This document shows positions 37,387 to 45,293 of a stretch of 45,293 nucleotides of DNA, piece by piece. Source of the stretch: a virus; the IMG/VR virus record IMGVR_UViG_3300022918_000005, positions 1 through 45,293 of that record; one strand, given 5' to 3'. The position numbers and the translations under genes are program-made. The notes under the pieces were generated by a model that worked only from the letters and a program-made list of their open reading frames with translations, did not search any database and was not told where the DNA came from. How positions within the stretch are numbered: position 1 is the first letter of the stretch; each line of letters starts with the position of its first letter.

Positions 37387-38577
37387 TTAGGCGAATGCGC
37401 CTTTTACGCGCGCTTCTGGGCGGTAATCCGCCAGAGCCAGGCGCTCCTCGGCCAGGATGGTCACCCGGTTGTTGACGAAGTCGTCTTCGTTTTCCGTCGA
37501 GACCACGATGTCGGCCGTCTCGCGGTCGAAGATCTGCGCCGACTGGCGGAAGTTACCGGCCAAGAAGTTACCGGCGGTCATGGCCAGGGTGGTGACGATG
37601 CGGCGGCCCCACAGAGTTGGGGCGATGGTGCCTTGTGGATTGCCGATGATGTACCGGCCCTGAGTGTCCTTGATCAGCTCGATCTTCGCCCAGTCGGTCG
37701 GGTGCAGCACGGCAGCGTCGGCCGGCAGCAGGGCCAGCTCACCTTGCAGGAAGGCCAGGCGCAAACGGTCGATGGCGGTCTCGCCGGCCACCACGAACGG
37801 CGCCACGTAGGCGGTCGCGGTGGTGTAGATCCCGGCCAGGTTGTTGCCGGTGCCCGAACCCATCAGCAGTTGGACGTCCTCAACGAAGCGCAGGCCGTAC
37901 AGCAGGCGCTCTTCGATCATCGATTGCATCGCCGGCACGTCGTCCAGGATCTCGGTGGTGGCCTTGATGAAGTGCGCCAGCTTGATGACCACCGCCTGGC
38001 GCTGTTCAAACGTCAGGTTGGATTCCGGCTTGCGGGTGCCCTCGGCCACCGGTGCGACGGAGTTGGTGAAGACCAGCTCGCGGAAGTACTGGATCAGGTT
38101 CGACGAGGTGCGGCCGGGGGCCAGCAGGTCGCGCACGGTGGCCGGGCGCTGCGGGATCGCGATCACACCGGGCAGACGGTCAGGCGCCACCAACAGGCCG
38201 CCCGAGGCGGTTAGGCTGGTGATTGCTTTCACCTGGCCACGGATCGACTGGCCGCGCTGCAGCTTCTCGCCCTTTTCGACGAAAGATTTGAACGCGGCGC
38301 CTTCGGTGAACTGCGCGCCGGGGGTCAGGATAAGAGATTTTTCATCCGCGCCACGGCGCACCAGCTTCTGCTCGAAGTCATCCAGGCGGGCCAGCGCTTC
38401 GCCTTGCTTGAGCATCAGTTCGTCGGTGACCGACTTCTGTTTGTCGCTCAGGGCCTTGCCTTCTTTGGCCAGGGCGATGGCTTCCTCGGCCTTCTCGCGC
38501 ACCTTGTCGGACGACGTGTGCACGTCCTCCTTGATGCGTTTCATTTCGGTGATCAGTTCGCTCATATCGTTGGGCAT
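37387..38577 (-). CDS. Major capsid protein, HK97 fold
   Basis: 396 residues. Residues 1 to about 100 are the delta (scaffold) domain, helical and charged (ELITEMKRIKEDVHTSSDKV). The mature part starts near LTPGAQFTEGAAFKSF and has the HK97 elements RPATVRDLLAPGRTSSNLIQ, ATTEILDDVPAM, GSGTGNNLAGI and NPQGTIAPTLWGRRIVTT. The protease encoded upstream should remove the delta domain. The start at 38577 has AAGGA six bases upstream. Confidence 0.95.
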   Translation of the reverse strand: MPNDMSELITEMKRIKEDVHTSSDKVREKAEEAIALAKEGKALSDKQKSVTDELMLKQGEALARLDDFEQKLVRRGADEKSLILTPGAQFTEGAAFKSFVEKGEKLQRGQSIRGQVKAITSLTASGGLLVAPDRLPGVIAIPQRPATVRDLLAPGRTSSNLIQYFRELVFTNSVAPVAEGTRKPESNLTFEQRQAVVIKLAHFIKATTEILDDVPAMQSMIEERLLYGLRFVEDVQLLMGSGTGNNLAGIYTTATAYVAPFVVAGETAIDRLRLAFLQGELALLPADAAVLHPTDWAKIELIKDTQGRYIIGNPQGTIAPTLWGRRIVTTLAMTAGNFLAGNFRQSAQIFDRETADIVVSTENEDDFVNNRVTILAEERLALADYRPEARVKGAFA

Positions 38578-38586
38578 GATAATTCC

Positions 38587-39261
38587 TTAGTTCGGGGTGA
38601 GTTTAAATTCGCGCAGGAAGGCCAGCGCGGTTTGTGCATCATCGCTCTTGGTGTCGCCGGGCTCACCCCGGAGCAACTTCGACAGGCCGCATGTAGCGAT
38701 GGCTGCGGCCTGTGATTTGGAGAACCCACCTGCATCCCGCAGGAAGTCCTCAAATTCTCGCAAGGTCGGCAGCGTGCCGGCCTCGAGCATGCTCTTGACG
38801 TCGGTCATGCGCGCGGCGTCATTCATGGGGTTGGTCACCACGCTGATCTCCACCAGGTCCAGCTCGTGGAGGGTGGTGACACCGGTCTTCTTGTCGTAGC
38901 TGTCGCGCTTGATGCGATAGCCGATCGACAGACCGGTGATGGTCTTGGTCTTCATGCCCTTGTGGGCGATGCGCGCATACGGCGCGTCCTCGATCCACAG
39001 ATCGGAGTCGCCCAGCAGGCCGTGCTTGTCCTCGGTCAGGTTCGACCAGGCGCCGATAGGCTCGTCGGTCTTGTGCTGCCACAGCGTCGGCACCGCGCGG
39101 CCCGACTTGTCCCACAGCTCCAGGCTTTTGCCGAAGGCGCCGAACTCGACGACATCGCCGCCCTTGTCTACATTGCCGAAAACCGAGCCGTAACCGGAGA
39201 AGCGGCCGGTGTCGGTCAAGCTTTTCAGGTCCAGGTCAATCGATTTGGTCAAGTAATTCAT
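38587..39261 (-). CDS. HK97-type prohead protease (U35)
   Basis: 224 residues. TGRFSGYGSVFGNVDKGGDV, LWQHKTDEPIGAW (catalytic His of WQH) and ITGLSIGYRI (catalytic Ser of LSIG), plus LDLVEISVVTNPMN are all conserved family motifs. Cleaves the delta domain of the capsid. The C-terminal 70 residues (REFEDFLRDAGGFSKSQAAA) form the usual extension for this family. Confidence 0.94.
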   Translation of the reverse strand: MNYLTKSIDLDLKSLTDTGRFSGYGSVFGNVDKGGDVVEFGAFGKSLELWDKSGRAVPTLWQHKTDEPIGAWSNLTEDKHGLLGDSDLWIEDAPYARIAHKGMKTKTITGLSIGYRIKRDSYDKKTGVTTLHELDLVEISVVTNPMNDAARMTDVKSMLEAGTLPTLREFEDFLRDAGGFSKSQAAAIATCGLSKLLRGEPGDTKSDDAQTALAFLREFKLTPN

Positions 39262-40562
39262 GCGGTGGTGTCCGGTTGGTCTTGCGCGATTGTATCAGGG
39301 TTTTGCGTCGTGCTCGTGATTTTTCCGACCATATCCAGCGGGATCATGTTGCTTTGCATGAACAGGTTGTCACCGCCGGGCAGCGGTTCCAGGTTCTCCA
39401 GCGAGCGGCAGAAGTTCGGGGTGTACACGGCGGCCTTGATCATCTTGTCGTAGTACGCCGACCGACCGCTGCTGTCCATGCGGAAGAAACCCTCGCGGCT
39501 GAATTCGGCGAAGTACTTCAATCGCTCGACTGGCGTCAGAAGATTCTTGGCAATGCTCTGCTCGATGCCCACCAGGTCCGGGTCGATCACGTACTGGAGG
39601 AAGCCGAGATTCTGCTGCTCGCGGCCGGTGCCCCAGTTCGACACCGCCGTGCCGTGGCCGATCATCGCCGGCGGCACGCCGTACCAGCGGCACAGATCCT
39701 CTACGCTGGCATTGACCTGTTCGATCAGCTGGGCGTCCACCGGGTTGATGGTGAGTTGCTGGTACGTGGCGCCGCCTTCGAGCAAATACTGGCGGCCCAT
39801 CCGCGCGTCACCGAAAACGCCATCGATGATGGCCGATTGCATGCCCTTGCGCTGATCCGGAGTCAAGATATCCTTGACCGCCACCACCCCGGAGGGCCGC
39901 ATGTTGCCGTTGAACAGGGTAGACGACGCCGACTCCGCGCTCTGCGCGCGGGCCATGGAGCGGGCGCCGACGCCGATCGGCGACAGGCCGGTCAAACCGT
40001 CCTCGGTGAAGCCCTTGATGTGCCAGATATCACGCTCGGTGTATTCTTTTCGGCCGCTCGGGTCGGCGTAGATGAACTGCACGTCGCCGCCGGCCGGGCG
40101 CCGAACCGTCATCAAAGCCGGGTTGAGCGGGTCGAGCGACACGATGCGCGCACCGCTGAAGGTCTTCAGGACGTAGGCATTGCCCCAGGTGTCGAGGCGC
40201 ACCTGGATCGAATTCCAGAAGTCGCGCGCCGTCATGTCCGCGTTGGGCGAGTCGTGCAGGAGGCGATACAGGGGGTGCTCGCGCGCCACGCGGCGGGACT
40301 CGCGCCCGTTGACCTCGGTGCGCTCGTAGATGAACAGGGGCAGGGTGGAGATGGCATTCGATTTGAGCTTGACGCAGGCCCACACAGTGGAGAGCTGCAG
40401 CGCGCGATCGATGCGCGGGGTGTTGTCGCCGATGTTGTAGCTGCCGTTGACCACATCGCGGTTGCCGGGGTCGCGGTCGATCTGCCGATAGGCGAGCGCG
40501 TCGCGAATCGAGAAGTAAATCGCCTTGAGCGAGAAGCCCTTCGGCTTGCCTTTGTCGCTCAT
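39258..40562 (-). CDS. Portal protein, HK97 family
   Basis: 434 residues. YNIGDNTPRIDRALQLSTVW, then HPLYRLLHDSPNADMTARDF, IWHIKGFTEDGLTGLSPIGV, QLIEQVNASVEDLCRWYGVP and SNWGTGREQQNLGFLQYVID are the HK97 portal signature. Dodecameric ring for DNA entry. Overlaps TerL and protease genes by ATGA. Confidence 0.95.
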   Translation of the reverse strand: MSDKGKPKGFSLKAIYFSIRDALAYRQIDRDPGNRDVVNGSYNIGDNTPRIDRALQLSTVWACVKLKSNAISTLPLFIYERTEVNGRESRRVAREHPLYRLLHDSPNADMTARDFWNSIQVRLDTWGNAYVLKTFSGARIVSLDPLNPALMTVRRPAGGDVQFIYADPSGRKEYTERDIWHIKGFTEDGLTGLSPIGVGARSMARAQSAESASSTLFNGNMRPSGVVAVKDILTPDQRKGMQSAIIDGVFGDARMGRQYLLEGGATYQQLTINPVDAQLIEQVNASVEDLCRWYGVPPAMIGHGTAVSNWGTGREQQNLGFLQYVIDPDLVGIEQSIAKNLLTPVERLKYFAEFSREGFFRMDSSGRSAYYDKMIKAAVYTPNFCRSLENLEPLPGGDNLFMQSNMIPLDMVGKITSTTQNPDTIAQDQPDTTA

Positions 40563-42094
40563 GTCACCGCCATGTCCGCAAGATAGTCATCCCATGTCCG
40601 TTTTCCATTTTCCACTTCCTGCGGCATGACGCCGATCGCCATGGCCAGGGCCACCATACCGTCGATGCGGCCGCGCGCGGTGCGCTTGTCGAATTTCCGG
40701 GCGCTGCTGTCACCGACGACTTGGGCATTTCTTGCACAATTTGAAAGCACGGGGTGGTTACCGTGGCGCAGCTGCCCTTCGAGCAGTCGCACTTCCAATT
40801 CGCGCAGGGCCGGCGTCATCGAAGCAGTTCCCTGTCCCATTTCGACAAACGCATCCTGCTGCGCCATCGGCATGTCGGCTTGATCGAGCCACGGCTTCAA
40901 TTGTTGCATGTGATACCGGTCGAATGCGATCAATTGTACGTCAAAATCAATGAAAATCTTGCGCAAAACGAGGGCAACGTGGCGGTATTGTACCGCTTTT
41001 CCGGGGGTTGTCAGCAAAAATCCTTGCTTTTCCCACAGGTCATAGGGCACTTTATCCTTCTCGGACTTCTCTTTTAGCCCATGTTCTGGTAGCCAAAACC
41101 ATGGATAAACGCTCCCGTCGTCGGCGTCGACCAGCACCAACGCGGTCAAATCGTGCACGCTGGCCAGGTCCAGACCCCCGAAAACACGCGGACGCTTGCG
41201 GTGGGTGGGCTCGGCGCCGTTGGCTTCCCATATCGATCGGCTGACGAATGGGGCGTTGGCCTCGGTCCGGGTGTTCAGGTTCAGGTTGCGGAACTCGGGC
41301 TCGAAGCTCGGAGTGGCCTTGGCCTTGGCGCACAGCTTACGCATGTCGGTGAGCGATCGGAACACCCCGAGGGCTGGATTGGCCGCGCGCCACCCATCCT
41401 CATCGTCCAAGGCCGCCTCCGGCGGCGCCTCGTAGACGTGGCAGACGATATGAGGGTCCGGGTTCTCGCGCTGGGCGTCGATCATCTGCGAAAGCATGTC
41501 GACGTCGGTTGGCGCCTGGGTGCTGATGATCAACTGCATGGCGTCCTCGTAGGCGCCCTGCGCTGTTTGGAGGGTGGAGACGAACGGGTCGGACGGTCCG
41601 CGCACCTGGCCGAGCTCGTCGAGCACGAGAATCCGGGGGCTCAAACCGTGCTTCGTTTTAGCCTCCGCCGACAGCGCTTTGTACTCGACATTCTCCGACA
41701 AACCCAGCAGCTTTTTCCCGGAGGGGAAAATCTTGATCCGCTCGGCCAGCTTCGGCGACATGTTTATCATTTTTACGGCGAGCGCGTGCACGAGCGAAGC
41801 TTGCTCTAATGACATCGCGCCGCTGACGATCTGGCTATTGCGCACCGTCTCCGGGCCGGCGATAAACGCCAGCAGAAGACCGGCTATCAGGCTAGTTTTC
41901 CCGTTCTTTCGGCCGATACAAAGGATCGCCGTGTGCGTCCCGTGCGGGTTATCGAAAACTTCTAAGATCCAATTACGCTGAAACGGCATCAGCCGGAAAG
42001 GCTGCCCGATCAGATCCCCCTCGGGGACAATCAGATACTTTTCCATAAAGGAACATATCTTCTCGCCTCGGGTCAAATTCTTTTTAGGCGGCAT
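40559..42094 (-). CDS. terL: Terminase large subunit
   Basis: 511 residues, Terminase_1 type. ATPase: Walker A GRKNGKT (61-67), Walker B ILVLDE (Asp159, Glu160). Nuclease: FGGLDLASVHDLTALVL (Asp309) and RGRIDGMVALAMAIG near 485 supply the acidic residues. The start at 42094 overlaps the end of the HNH gene by 11 bases. The type is close to HK97-like cos packagers, but the packaging strategy is not shown by sequence alone. Confidence 0.95.
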   Translation of the reverse strand: MPPKKNLTRGEKICSFMEKYLIVPEGDLIGQPFRLMPFQRNWILEVFDNPHGTHTAILCIGRKNGKTSLIAGLLLAFIAGPETVRNSQIVSGAMSLEQASLVHALAVKMINMSPKLAERIKIFPSGKKLLGLSENVEYKALSAEAKTKHGLSPRILVLDELGQVRGPSDPFVSTLQTAQGAYEDAMQLIISTQAPTDVDMLSQMIDAQRENPDPHIVCHVYEAPPEAALDDEDGWRAANPALGVFRSLTDMRKLCAKAKATPSFEPEFRNLNLNTRTEANAPFVSRSIWEANGAEPTHRKRPRVFGGLDLASVHDLTALVLVDADDGSVYPWFWLPEHGLKEKSEKDKVPYDLWEKQGFLLTTPGKAVQYRHVALVLRKIFIDFDVQLIAFDRYHMQQLKPWLDQADMPMAQQDAFVEMGQGTASMTPALRELEVRLLEGQLRHGNHPVLSNCARNAQVVGDSSARKFDKRTARGRIDGMVALAMAIGVMPQEVENGKRTWDDYLADMAVT

Positions 42095-42773
42095 ATTTCC
42101 ACCCTTGGCACGTCCCGCCCTGCCGCACCATACGGGAAACTAGGCCCGCGTCTAAATTAAAAGCGTGGCGAAAATCAAACATCAAGCCAGCGAACACCCG
42201 GCCATCCTTGTGTACAAACCGGCGCGGGGTCGGATCAATCTTGCCGAGAGGCGAGCCCAAATTCTCCTCCAGGCACCAGCCGCTCGCGGTCTTGGCGCGC
42301 TTGGTTCCGATCTTCGAGGCGGCCGCCTGCGAGATGCCCGCGTGGTGCTGGATTTCCAGTGTCGTGCCCTCGAATATTTCGCCGGTGGCGATGCACGCGA
42401 ATCGGAATCGCGGCGCTTTGCGCTGCTGTGTGGCCAGCATGCGGGCCTTAGTTTCTTCGTCCGGGGCTTTATTGCGCTGGGCCTCGCGCGCGGCGAACCC
42501 ATGCAAGCGCCGCGACTCGCCGTAACACCGGCTATGCGAAGCCGTCATCAGCACAACCGCCAGCCACAGCTTGCCGCCGTGGATCTTGGCGAGCAGCAGG
42601 TGCGCGAAAAAATGATCTTCTGGCGTGAGGCGAATCAGGTTGCCGGGGGCGTCGTCGCCGCCCAGGCTGCGCGGCACGATGTGGTGCTTTTCGGAGTAGC
42701 CGAGAATCTCGGCGAGGTGTTCGGTGGCGCGGCGATCGGCGATGAAAGCCGTGTATATTTTCTGGTAGTCCAT
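42084..42773 (-). CDS. HNH homing-type endonuclease between TerS and TerL
   Basis: 229 residues. ILGYSEKHHIVPRSLGGDDA, then NLIRLTPEDHFFAHLLLAKI is an HNH core (HHIVPRSLGG...NLIRLT...HFxAHxLL). Repeated weak HTH-like segments follow (GTTLEIQHHAGISQAAASKI; GLMFDFRHAFNLDAG), which probably read DNA. The start at 42773 has AAGGA five bases upstream. The same frame opens earlier at 42884 in an ATGA overlap with TerS, but the added 37 residues look non-coding. It is a free-standing nuclease inserted between the two terminase genes. Confidence 0.85.
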   Translation of the reverse strand: MDYQKIYTAFIADRRATEHLAEILGYSEKHHIVPRSLGGDDAPGNLIRLTPEDHFFAHLLLAKIHGGKLWLAVVLMTASHSRCYGESRRLHGFAAREAQRNKAPDEETKARMLATQQRKAPRFRFACIATGEIFEGTTLEIQHHAGISQAAASKIGTKRAKTASGWCLEENLGSPLGKIDPTPRRFVHKDGRVFAGLMFDFRHAFNLDAGLVSRMVRQGGTCQGWKYAA

Positions 42774-42810
42774 GGCGGTCCTTGACGAGTGGCGACTGTG
42801 GAAGTTGTCG

Positions 42811-42833
42811 GAAGCTGGTAGTCGGCCAGCTTC
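42811..42833. other. Stem-loop in TerS-HNH gap
   Basis: GAAGCTGG-TAGTCGG-CCAGCTTC, a perfect 8-bp stem in the 107-bp non-coding gap before the HNH gene. No U-tract. Such hairpins upstream of mobile nuclease genes often restrict early translation; here that is speculation. Confidence 0.4.
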
Positions 42834-42880
42834 TCGGGTGCCCCCTATCCGACACCCAGACTCTACCACGGTCGACGTCT

Positions 42881-43345
42881 TCATGCCAACAGATCGTCTT
42901 CCTGCTCGACTTCCTTGCGAAGATTACGCGCCCCGGCTTCGAGTTTGCGCTTGGCCGTCGGCGCGCGCGGGTCGCCGGTGGCACGGCCGATCATCTGCAG
43001 CGAACGGCCGAGGGCCATCTGCCGGCGCGCGAGCGCTTCGTTGATCCCCACCAGCGGATTGGCCACCTTGGTCCCGCGCTCGTTGGTCAGCACCCGGCCG
43101 TCGAGGGCCAGCTCGGCGCGCACTTCCTCTTGCTCCACCATGCACTCAGCCAGTTGCGCGGCGATCGTCAGCTGGTGTTCGTTCCATTCCTCGCGTGCGC
43201 GTGCGCGCACAATGTCGGCGAAGTACGGCTCGGCGTCCGTCGAAAGTTGCACGTGGGCCGGTGGCCGGAGGTCCGGCGAGGCCGCATTTTTCGCCGCGTT
43301 GATCGCTGCGGTCGCGCTGTCGGATCGGGTTTTTCGAGTTGCCAT
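42881..43345 (-). CDS. terS: Terminase small subunit (P27-like)
   Basis: 154 residues. PDLRPPAHVQLSTDAEPYFA, then LTIAAQLAECMVEQEEVRAE and NPLVGINEALARRQMALGRS are the P27-type small-terminase signature; the last part is basic (PTAKRKLEAGARNLRKE). It recognises phage DNA for packaging and partners with TerL, from which it is separated by an HNH gene. Confidence 0.88.
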   Translation of the reverse strand: MATRKTRSDSATAAINAAKNAASPDLRPPAHVQLSTDAEPYFADIVRARAREEWNEHQLTIAAQLAECMVEQEEVRAELALDGRVLTNERGTKVANPLVGINEALARRQMALGRSLQMIGRATGDPRAPTAKRKLEAGARNLRKEVEQEDDLLA

Positions 43346-43508
43346 GGTGTAAGTTTCAGGTCAGCAAGTTGTGGGTTAGAGTTTGAAAAGAGGCTCGGCA
43401 CGGTCCTTACCGAAAGCAACTACTTGCACTTTTGACAACCCCCTCGGGTGTTGCAGAAAAACAACGTTGCTCGGGAGGAATGTTTCTCGGATGACAACTC
43501 GCATAGGG
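43346..43508. other. Non-coding gap upstream of TerS
   Basis: A 163-bp gap with several copies of GCAAC/GTTGC: GCAACGTTGC-like palindromes near 43467-43473 and 43525-43534, and a GTTGCT-TTTT-AGCAAC hairpin at 43515-43530 at the end of the upstream gene. On the minus strand TTGTCA and TTGTTT are possible -35 boxes, but no clear -10 follows. A late promoter, a terminator or a packaging signal could lie here; I cannot decide. Confidence 0.35.
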
Positions 43509-43940
43509 TTACGTGTTGCTTTTTAGCAACGTTGCAGGTTCTGGCGTGCGGCCGCGCTGCTGTGCTTCGTCGAGCATTTCCCACGGCACTGCACGTTCAA
43601 GGCCATCCGCCACCATGATAGCGCCCCGCAGCGCGTGAGGGATAACAGGTTTGCGCATCCACAGATGTGGGTAGGGCACGCCGGGGCGGGCGCGTCGCGC
43701 GATCTCGTTCGTCTCGACGTCGCCGGCCACCTCGACCTGCATCGTATCGGCAAACGCCTTGACGCCCGCCGCGCAGCGCGTCATGTACTCGCCCGGCTCG
43801 TCGACCATCGTCATGGATACGCCACGCGGCAGCGCGATGACGATGTAGTCGCCGCCCATCTGCCGCTGCGCCTCGGCGCGCATGTTGTCCACCTGGGGCT
43901 GCGTCAGGGCCGTGTCGAAGGTCAGGAGCACGATGCGCAT
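43509..43940 (-). CDS. Hypothetical protein, 143 aa
   Basis: 143 residues, begins MRIVLLTFDTALTQPQVDNM. N-terminal alpha/beta segment, an RAEAQRQMGGDYIVIALPRG stretch, then a C-terminal part with VPYPHLWMRKPVIPHALRG. Function unknown. It starts in a TGATG overlap with the upstream gene and precedes the terminase genes. Confidence 0.68.
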   Translation of the reverse strand: MRIVLLTFDTALTQPQVDNMRAEAQRQMGGDYIVIALPRGVSMTMVDEPGEYMTRCAAGVKAFADTMQVEVAGDVETNEIARRARPGVPYPHLWMRKPVIPHALRGAIMVADGLERAVPWEMLDEAQQRGRTPEPATLLKSNT

Positions 43941-44413
43941 CACTGCACCTCGTGCGCGGTAGCCGAGGCCGGAACTTCGGACGGCGGCAGTTGATCCCAT
44001 ACGTGCGGAATCCTGCGCTGCTCGGGCGTCAGCTGATCGATCGCCACCGCGTACTGACCATTGGTCTCGTCGCGGCCCAGCGGCGCCACGGCCTGCAGGT
44101 CGGTCAGCATGTTGCGATACAGCCACACATGCGGCGGAATGCCGGCGGGTTCTTCGTCGGGGGTGTCGACGTGTTGGACTTCGCGGGCGTACGGATCGCG
44201 CGCTACGTTGAGCGGCTCGTCGGCCTCTGGTTCAGCCAACGCCGCATCGAGCAGCGCCTGCAGCTCAGCGGCTACTTCGCGGCATTCGTTGGCGTGCACG
44301 CGGCGGCCATACGCGCGGCCTTCTTCCTCGCACGCCTGTTCGTCCTCGTTCTGCGCATGGCGATACTGCTCGCGGATGCGGGCTTCGAGGATGCGTTTGG
44401 TTGCTGGTTTCAT
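43940..44413 (-). CDS. Hypothetical protein, 157 aa
   Basis: 157 residues. MKPATKRILEARIREQYRHA onward is a charged helix, followed by ECREVAAELQALLDAALAEP. The C-terminal half (GIPPHVWLYRNMLTDLQAVA, then DQLTPEQRRIPHVWDQLPPS) contains two HVW motifs. AAGGAG nine bases before the ATG fixes the start at 44413. Family not recognised. Confidence 0.7.
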   Translation of the reverse strand: MKPATKRILEARIREQYRHAQNEDEQACEEEGRAYGRRVHANECREVAAELQALLDAALAEPEADEPLNVARDPYAREVQHVDTPDEEPAGIPPHVWLYRNMLTDLQAVAPLGRDETNGQYAVAIDQLTPEQRRIPHVWDQLPPSEVPASATAHEVQ

Positions 44414-44546
44414 GTTGTGCGGCTCCTTGGGAGGGTCTGCACCGGGATGGTGGCTGCGTCTCACGACGTTGGCATATGGCCTGCGTACGCCAGGCCGAGC
44501 GGTCGACCGGGTTCTCCCAGTCCATTGAAGCCCAAGCATACCACCA
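44414..44546. other. Non-coding gap after collagen-like gene
   Basis: A 133-bp gap. It contains GGCCTG-CGTACGC-CAGGCC (44478-44496), a 6-bp stem with a self-complementary loop. No U-tract, so it is only a weak terminator candidate. No small gene with a ribosome site seen. Confidence 0.35.
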
Positions 44547-45206
44547 TCACGCGGCGACCACAACTACCCGTGCGGGCGCGCCGGCCACGTTCGTGGTGCC
44601 CGCCAGCAGCACCTCCAGGCCCAGCACGGTGACCGCCGCGCGCTGCACGAGGCGCAACGAACAGCCCGTGGTGGTGCTGGTCACCCTCGTCCACACCTGA
44701 TTGCTGGCCGTGGGCGGCTCGGGCTGGATGCTGGGGGTGGCCGCGAAGGCCGACGTGTAGGTGATCGCCACCAGACCATTGGCGTCGGTCGTGCCTGTGT
44801 AGGTGTCGATGCGCTTGGCATCCGCGCCGGCCGTGCCAGTGTTGCCCTTGGCGCCGGCCGGGCCGACATCGCCCTGCGGGCCTTGAGCACCAGTCAAGCC
44901 AATCGGACCTTGCGAACCGGTATCGCCCTTTGCGCCTTGGGTTCCCGCAACGCCTGCGGCGCCAGTCGCACCGGTCAAGCCAATCGGGCCTTGCGCACCG
45001 ACAGCGCCCGCCGCCCCTGTCGCACCGGTCGATCCCTGCGGCCCGGATGGCCCCGCCACGCCGCGATCGCCCTGCGGTCCTTGGCTACCTACCGGCCCGG
45101 TTGCTCCGGTCGCTCCTGTAGGCCCTTGAGCGCCGCTGCCTGCCGGCAGATCCTTGCGCAGGCGGGCGACGATCCGCTTGAAAAACATGTTTTCGTCGAG
45201 GTTCAT
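44547..45206 (-). CDS. Collagen-like fibre protein
   Basis: 219 residues. The N-terminus (MNLDENMFFKRIVARLRKDL) is short and basic. Residues about 22-120 are about 30 Gly-X-Y triplets (GPTGATGATGPVGSQGPQG...), a collagen-like trimeric rod. The last 95 residues are beta-structured (GTTDANGLVAITYTSAFAAT, TTTGCSLRLVQRAAVTV), a probable trimerising head or binding tip. It is encoded before the terminase genes, far from the tail genes, so a head fibre is as likely as a tail fibre. Start at 45206 by ATGA overlap. A very GC-rich, repeat-prone gene. Confidence 0.88.
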   Translation of the reverse strand: MNLDENMFFKRIVARLRKDLPAGSGAQGPTGATGATGPVGSQGPQGDRGVAGPSGPQGSTGATGAAGAVGAQGPIGLTGATGAAGVAGTQGAKGDTGSQGPIGLTGAQGPQGDVGPAGAKGNTGTAGADAKRIDTYTGTTDANGLVAITYTSAFAATPSIQPEPPTASNQVWTRVTSTTTGCSLRLVQRAAVTVLGLEVLLAGTTNVAGAPARVVVVAA

Positions 45207-45293
45207 GGCGCGTCCAATCCGGCCACCAGGGACCAGGCCGAGTCGCCCATCCACACGTTGTTCGCTGCCCACGTCGAGGTCTGGCGGACAAAG
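45167..45293. repeat. Terminal direct repeat, right copy (circular contig overlap)
   Basis: Identical to 1-127. Joining the ends here gives an uninterrupted gene order and a unit of about 45,166 bp. Confidence 0.9.
45203..45293 (-). CDS. Partial duplicate: C-terminal part of the 109-aa hypothetical protein
   Basis: Repeats the last 30 codons of the gene that is complete at 37-366 (ending WSLVAGLDAP). Cut by the end of the window. Not a separate gene. Confidence 0.8.
   Translation of the reverse strand, partial: FVRQTSTWAANNVWMGDSAWSLVAGLDAP

Noticed and set aside
42774-42884. N-terminal extension of the HNH gene from the ATGA start
   Set aside because: The 37 extra residues show no conserved pattern, and the internal ATG has a better ribosome site. 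Kept as a possible insertion scar.
43425-43445. Further copy of the repeated promoter (ACTTGCAC near the TerS gene)
   Set aside because: Only the first eight bases match; there is no CTTGCG site and no TATAGT box at the right distance.
1-45293. CRISPR arrays, insertion sequences, tRNA genes
   Set aside because: No regularly spaced repeats, no transposase motif and no tRNA-like T-loop or anticodon stem was seen on either strand.

Overview
The window is one complete, circularly permuted genome of a tailed phage. Bases 45167-45293 repeat bases 1-127 exactly, so the unique genome is about 45,166 bp. The overlap of 127 bp is what a short-read assembler leaves on a circular contig; I see no sign of a physical terminal repeat. 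High GC content, GC-rich codon use and the protein types (DUF2800/DUF2815, YdaS-type regulators, spanins, polyglycine tail fibre) fit a phage of a Gram-negative proteobacterium, most likely a betaproteobacterium (Burkholderiales). That host call is inference. An HK97-type head, a 1507-residue tape measure and no tail sheath indicate siphovirus morphology.

Transcription diverges from a control region at about 7712-7890. Leftward genes run 7711 -> 1/45166 -> 22095. First come an early block (40-aa protein, YdaS-like repressor, Lar-like protein, small proteins, DNA methyltransferase, PD-(D/E)XK nuclease, primase-helicase) and an iteron-like repeat cluster at 841-960. HNH and collagen-like genes follow, then TerS, a free-standing HNH gene, TerL, portal, protease, capsid, an SGNH-hydrolase protein, connectors, tail tube, frameshifted tail chaperones, tape measure, tail fibre, and lysis genes (membrane proteins, holin, lysozyme, Rz/Rz1). 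Rightward genes run 7891 -> 22093: DUF2800 nuclease, DUF2815 protein, HNH genes, DNA polymerase A, a small HTH protein, VRR-NUC nuclease, NinX-like protein, many tiny proteins joined by ATGA or GTGA overlaps, SNF2 helicase and a lipoprotein. The two arms meet tail to tail at 22093/22095.

The replication machinery is split between the arms: primase-helicase on the left; PolA, SNF2 helicase and nucleases on the right. The clearest unusual signal is a dispersed promoter/operator. Three rightward copies (15308, 17328, 20702) share 33 identical bases and have a leftward relative at 7760-7788. All have two CTTGCR sites 16 bp apart around a -35/17 bp/-10 core, so one repressor probably controls four promoters. 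Other points of interest: a perfect 22-bp inverted repeat enclosing 60 nt at 15525-15628; an in-frame duplicated 3' end of polA; a four-cysteine insertion in the polymerase; an SGNH hydrolase of different base composition among the head genes; a GGGAAAC -1 frameshift site; and five HNH genes.

No integrase, partition genes, tRNA or CRISPR array was seen. Repressor-type control without an integrase leaves the lifestyle open (lytic, defective temperate, or phage-plasmid).
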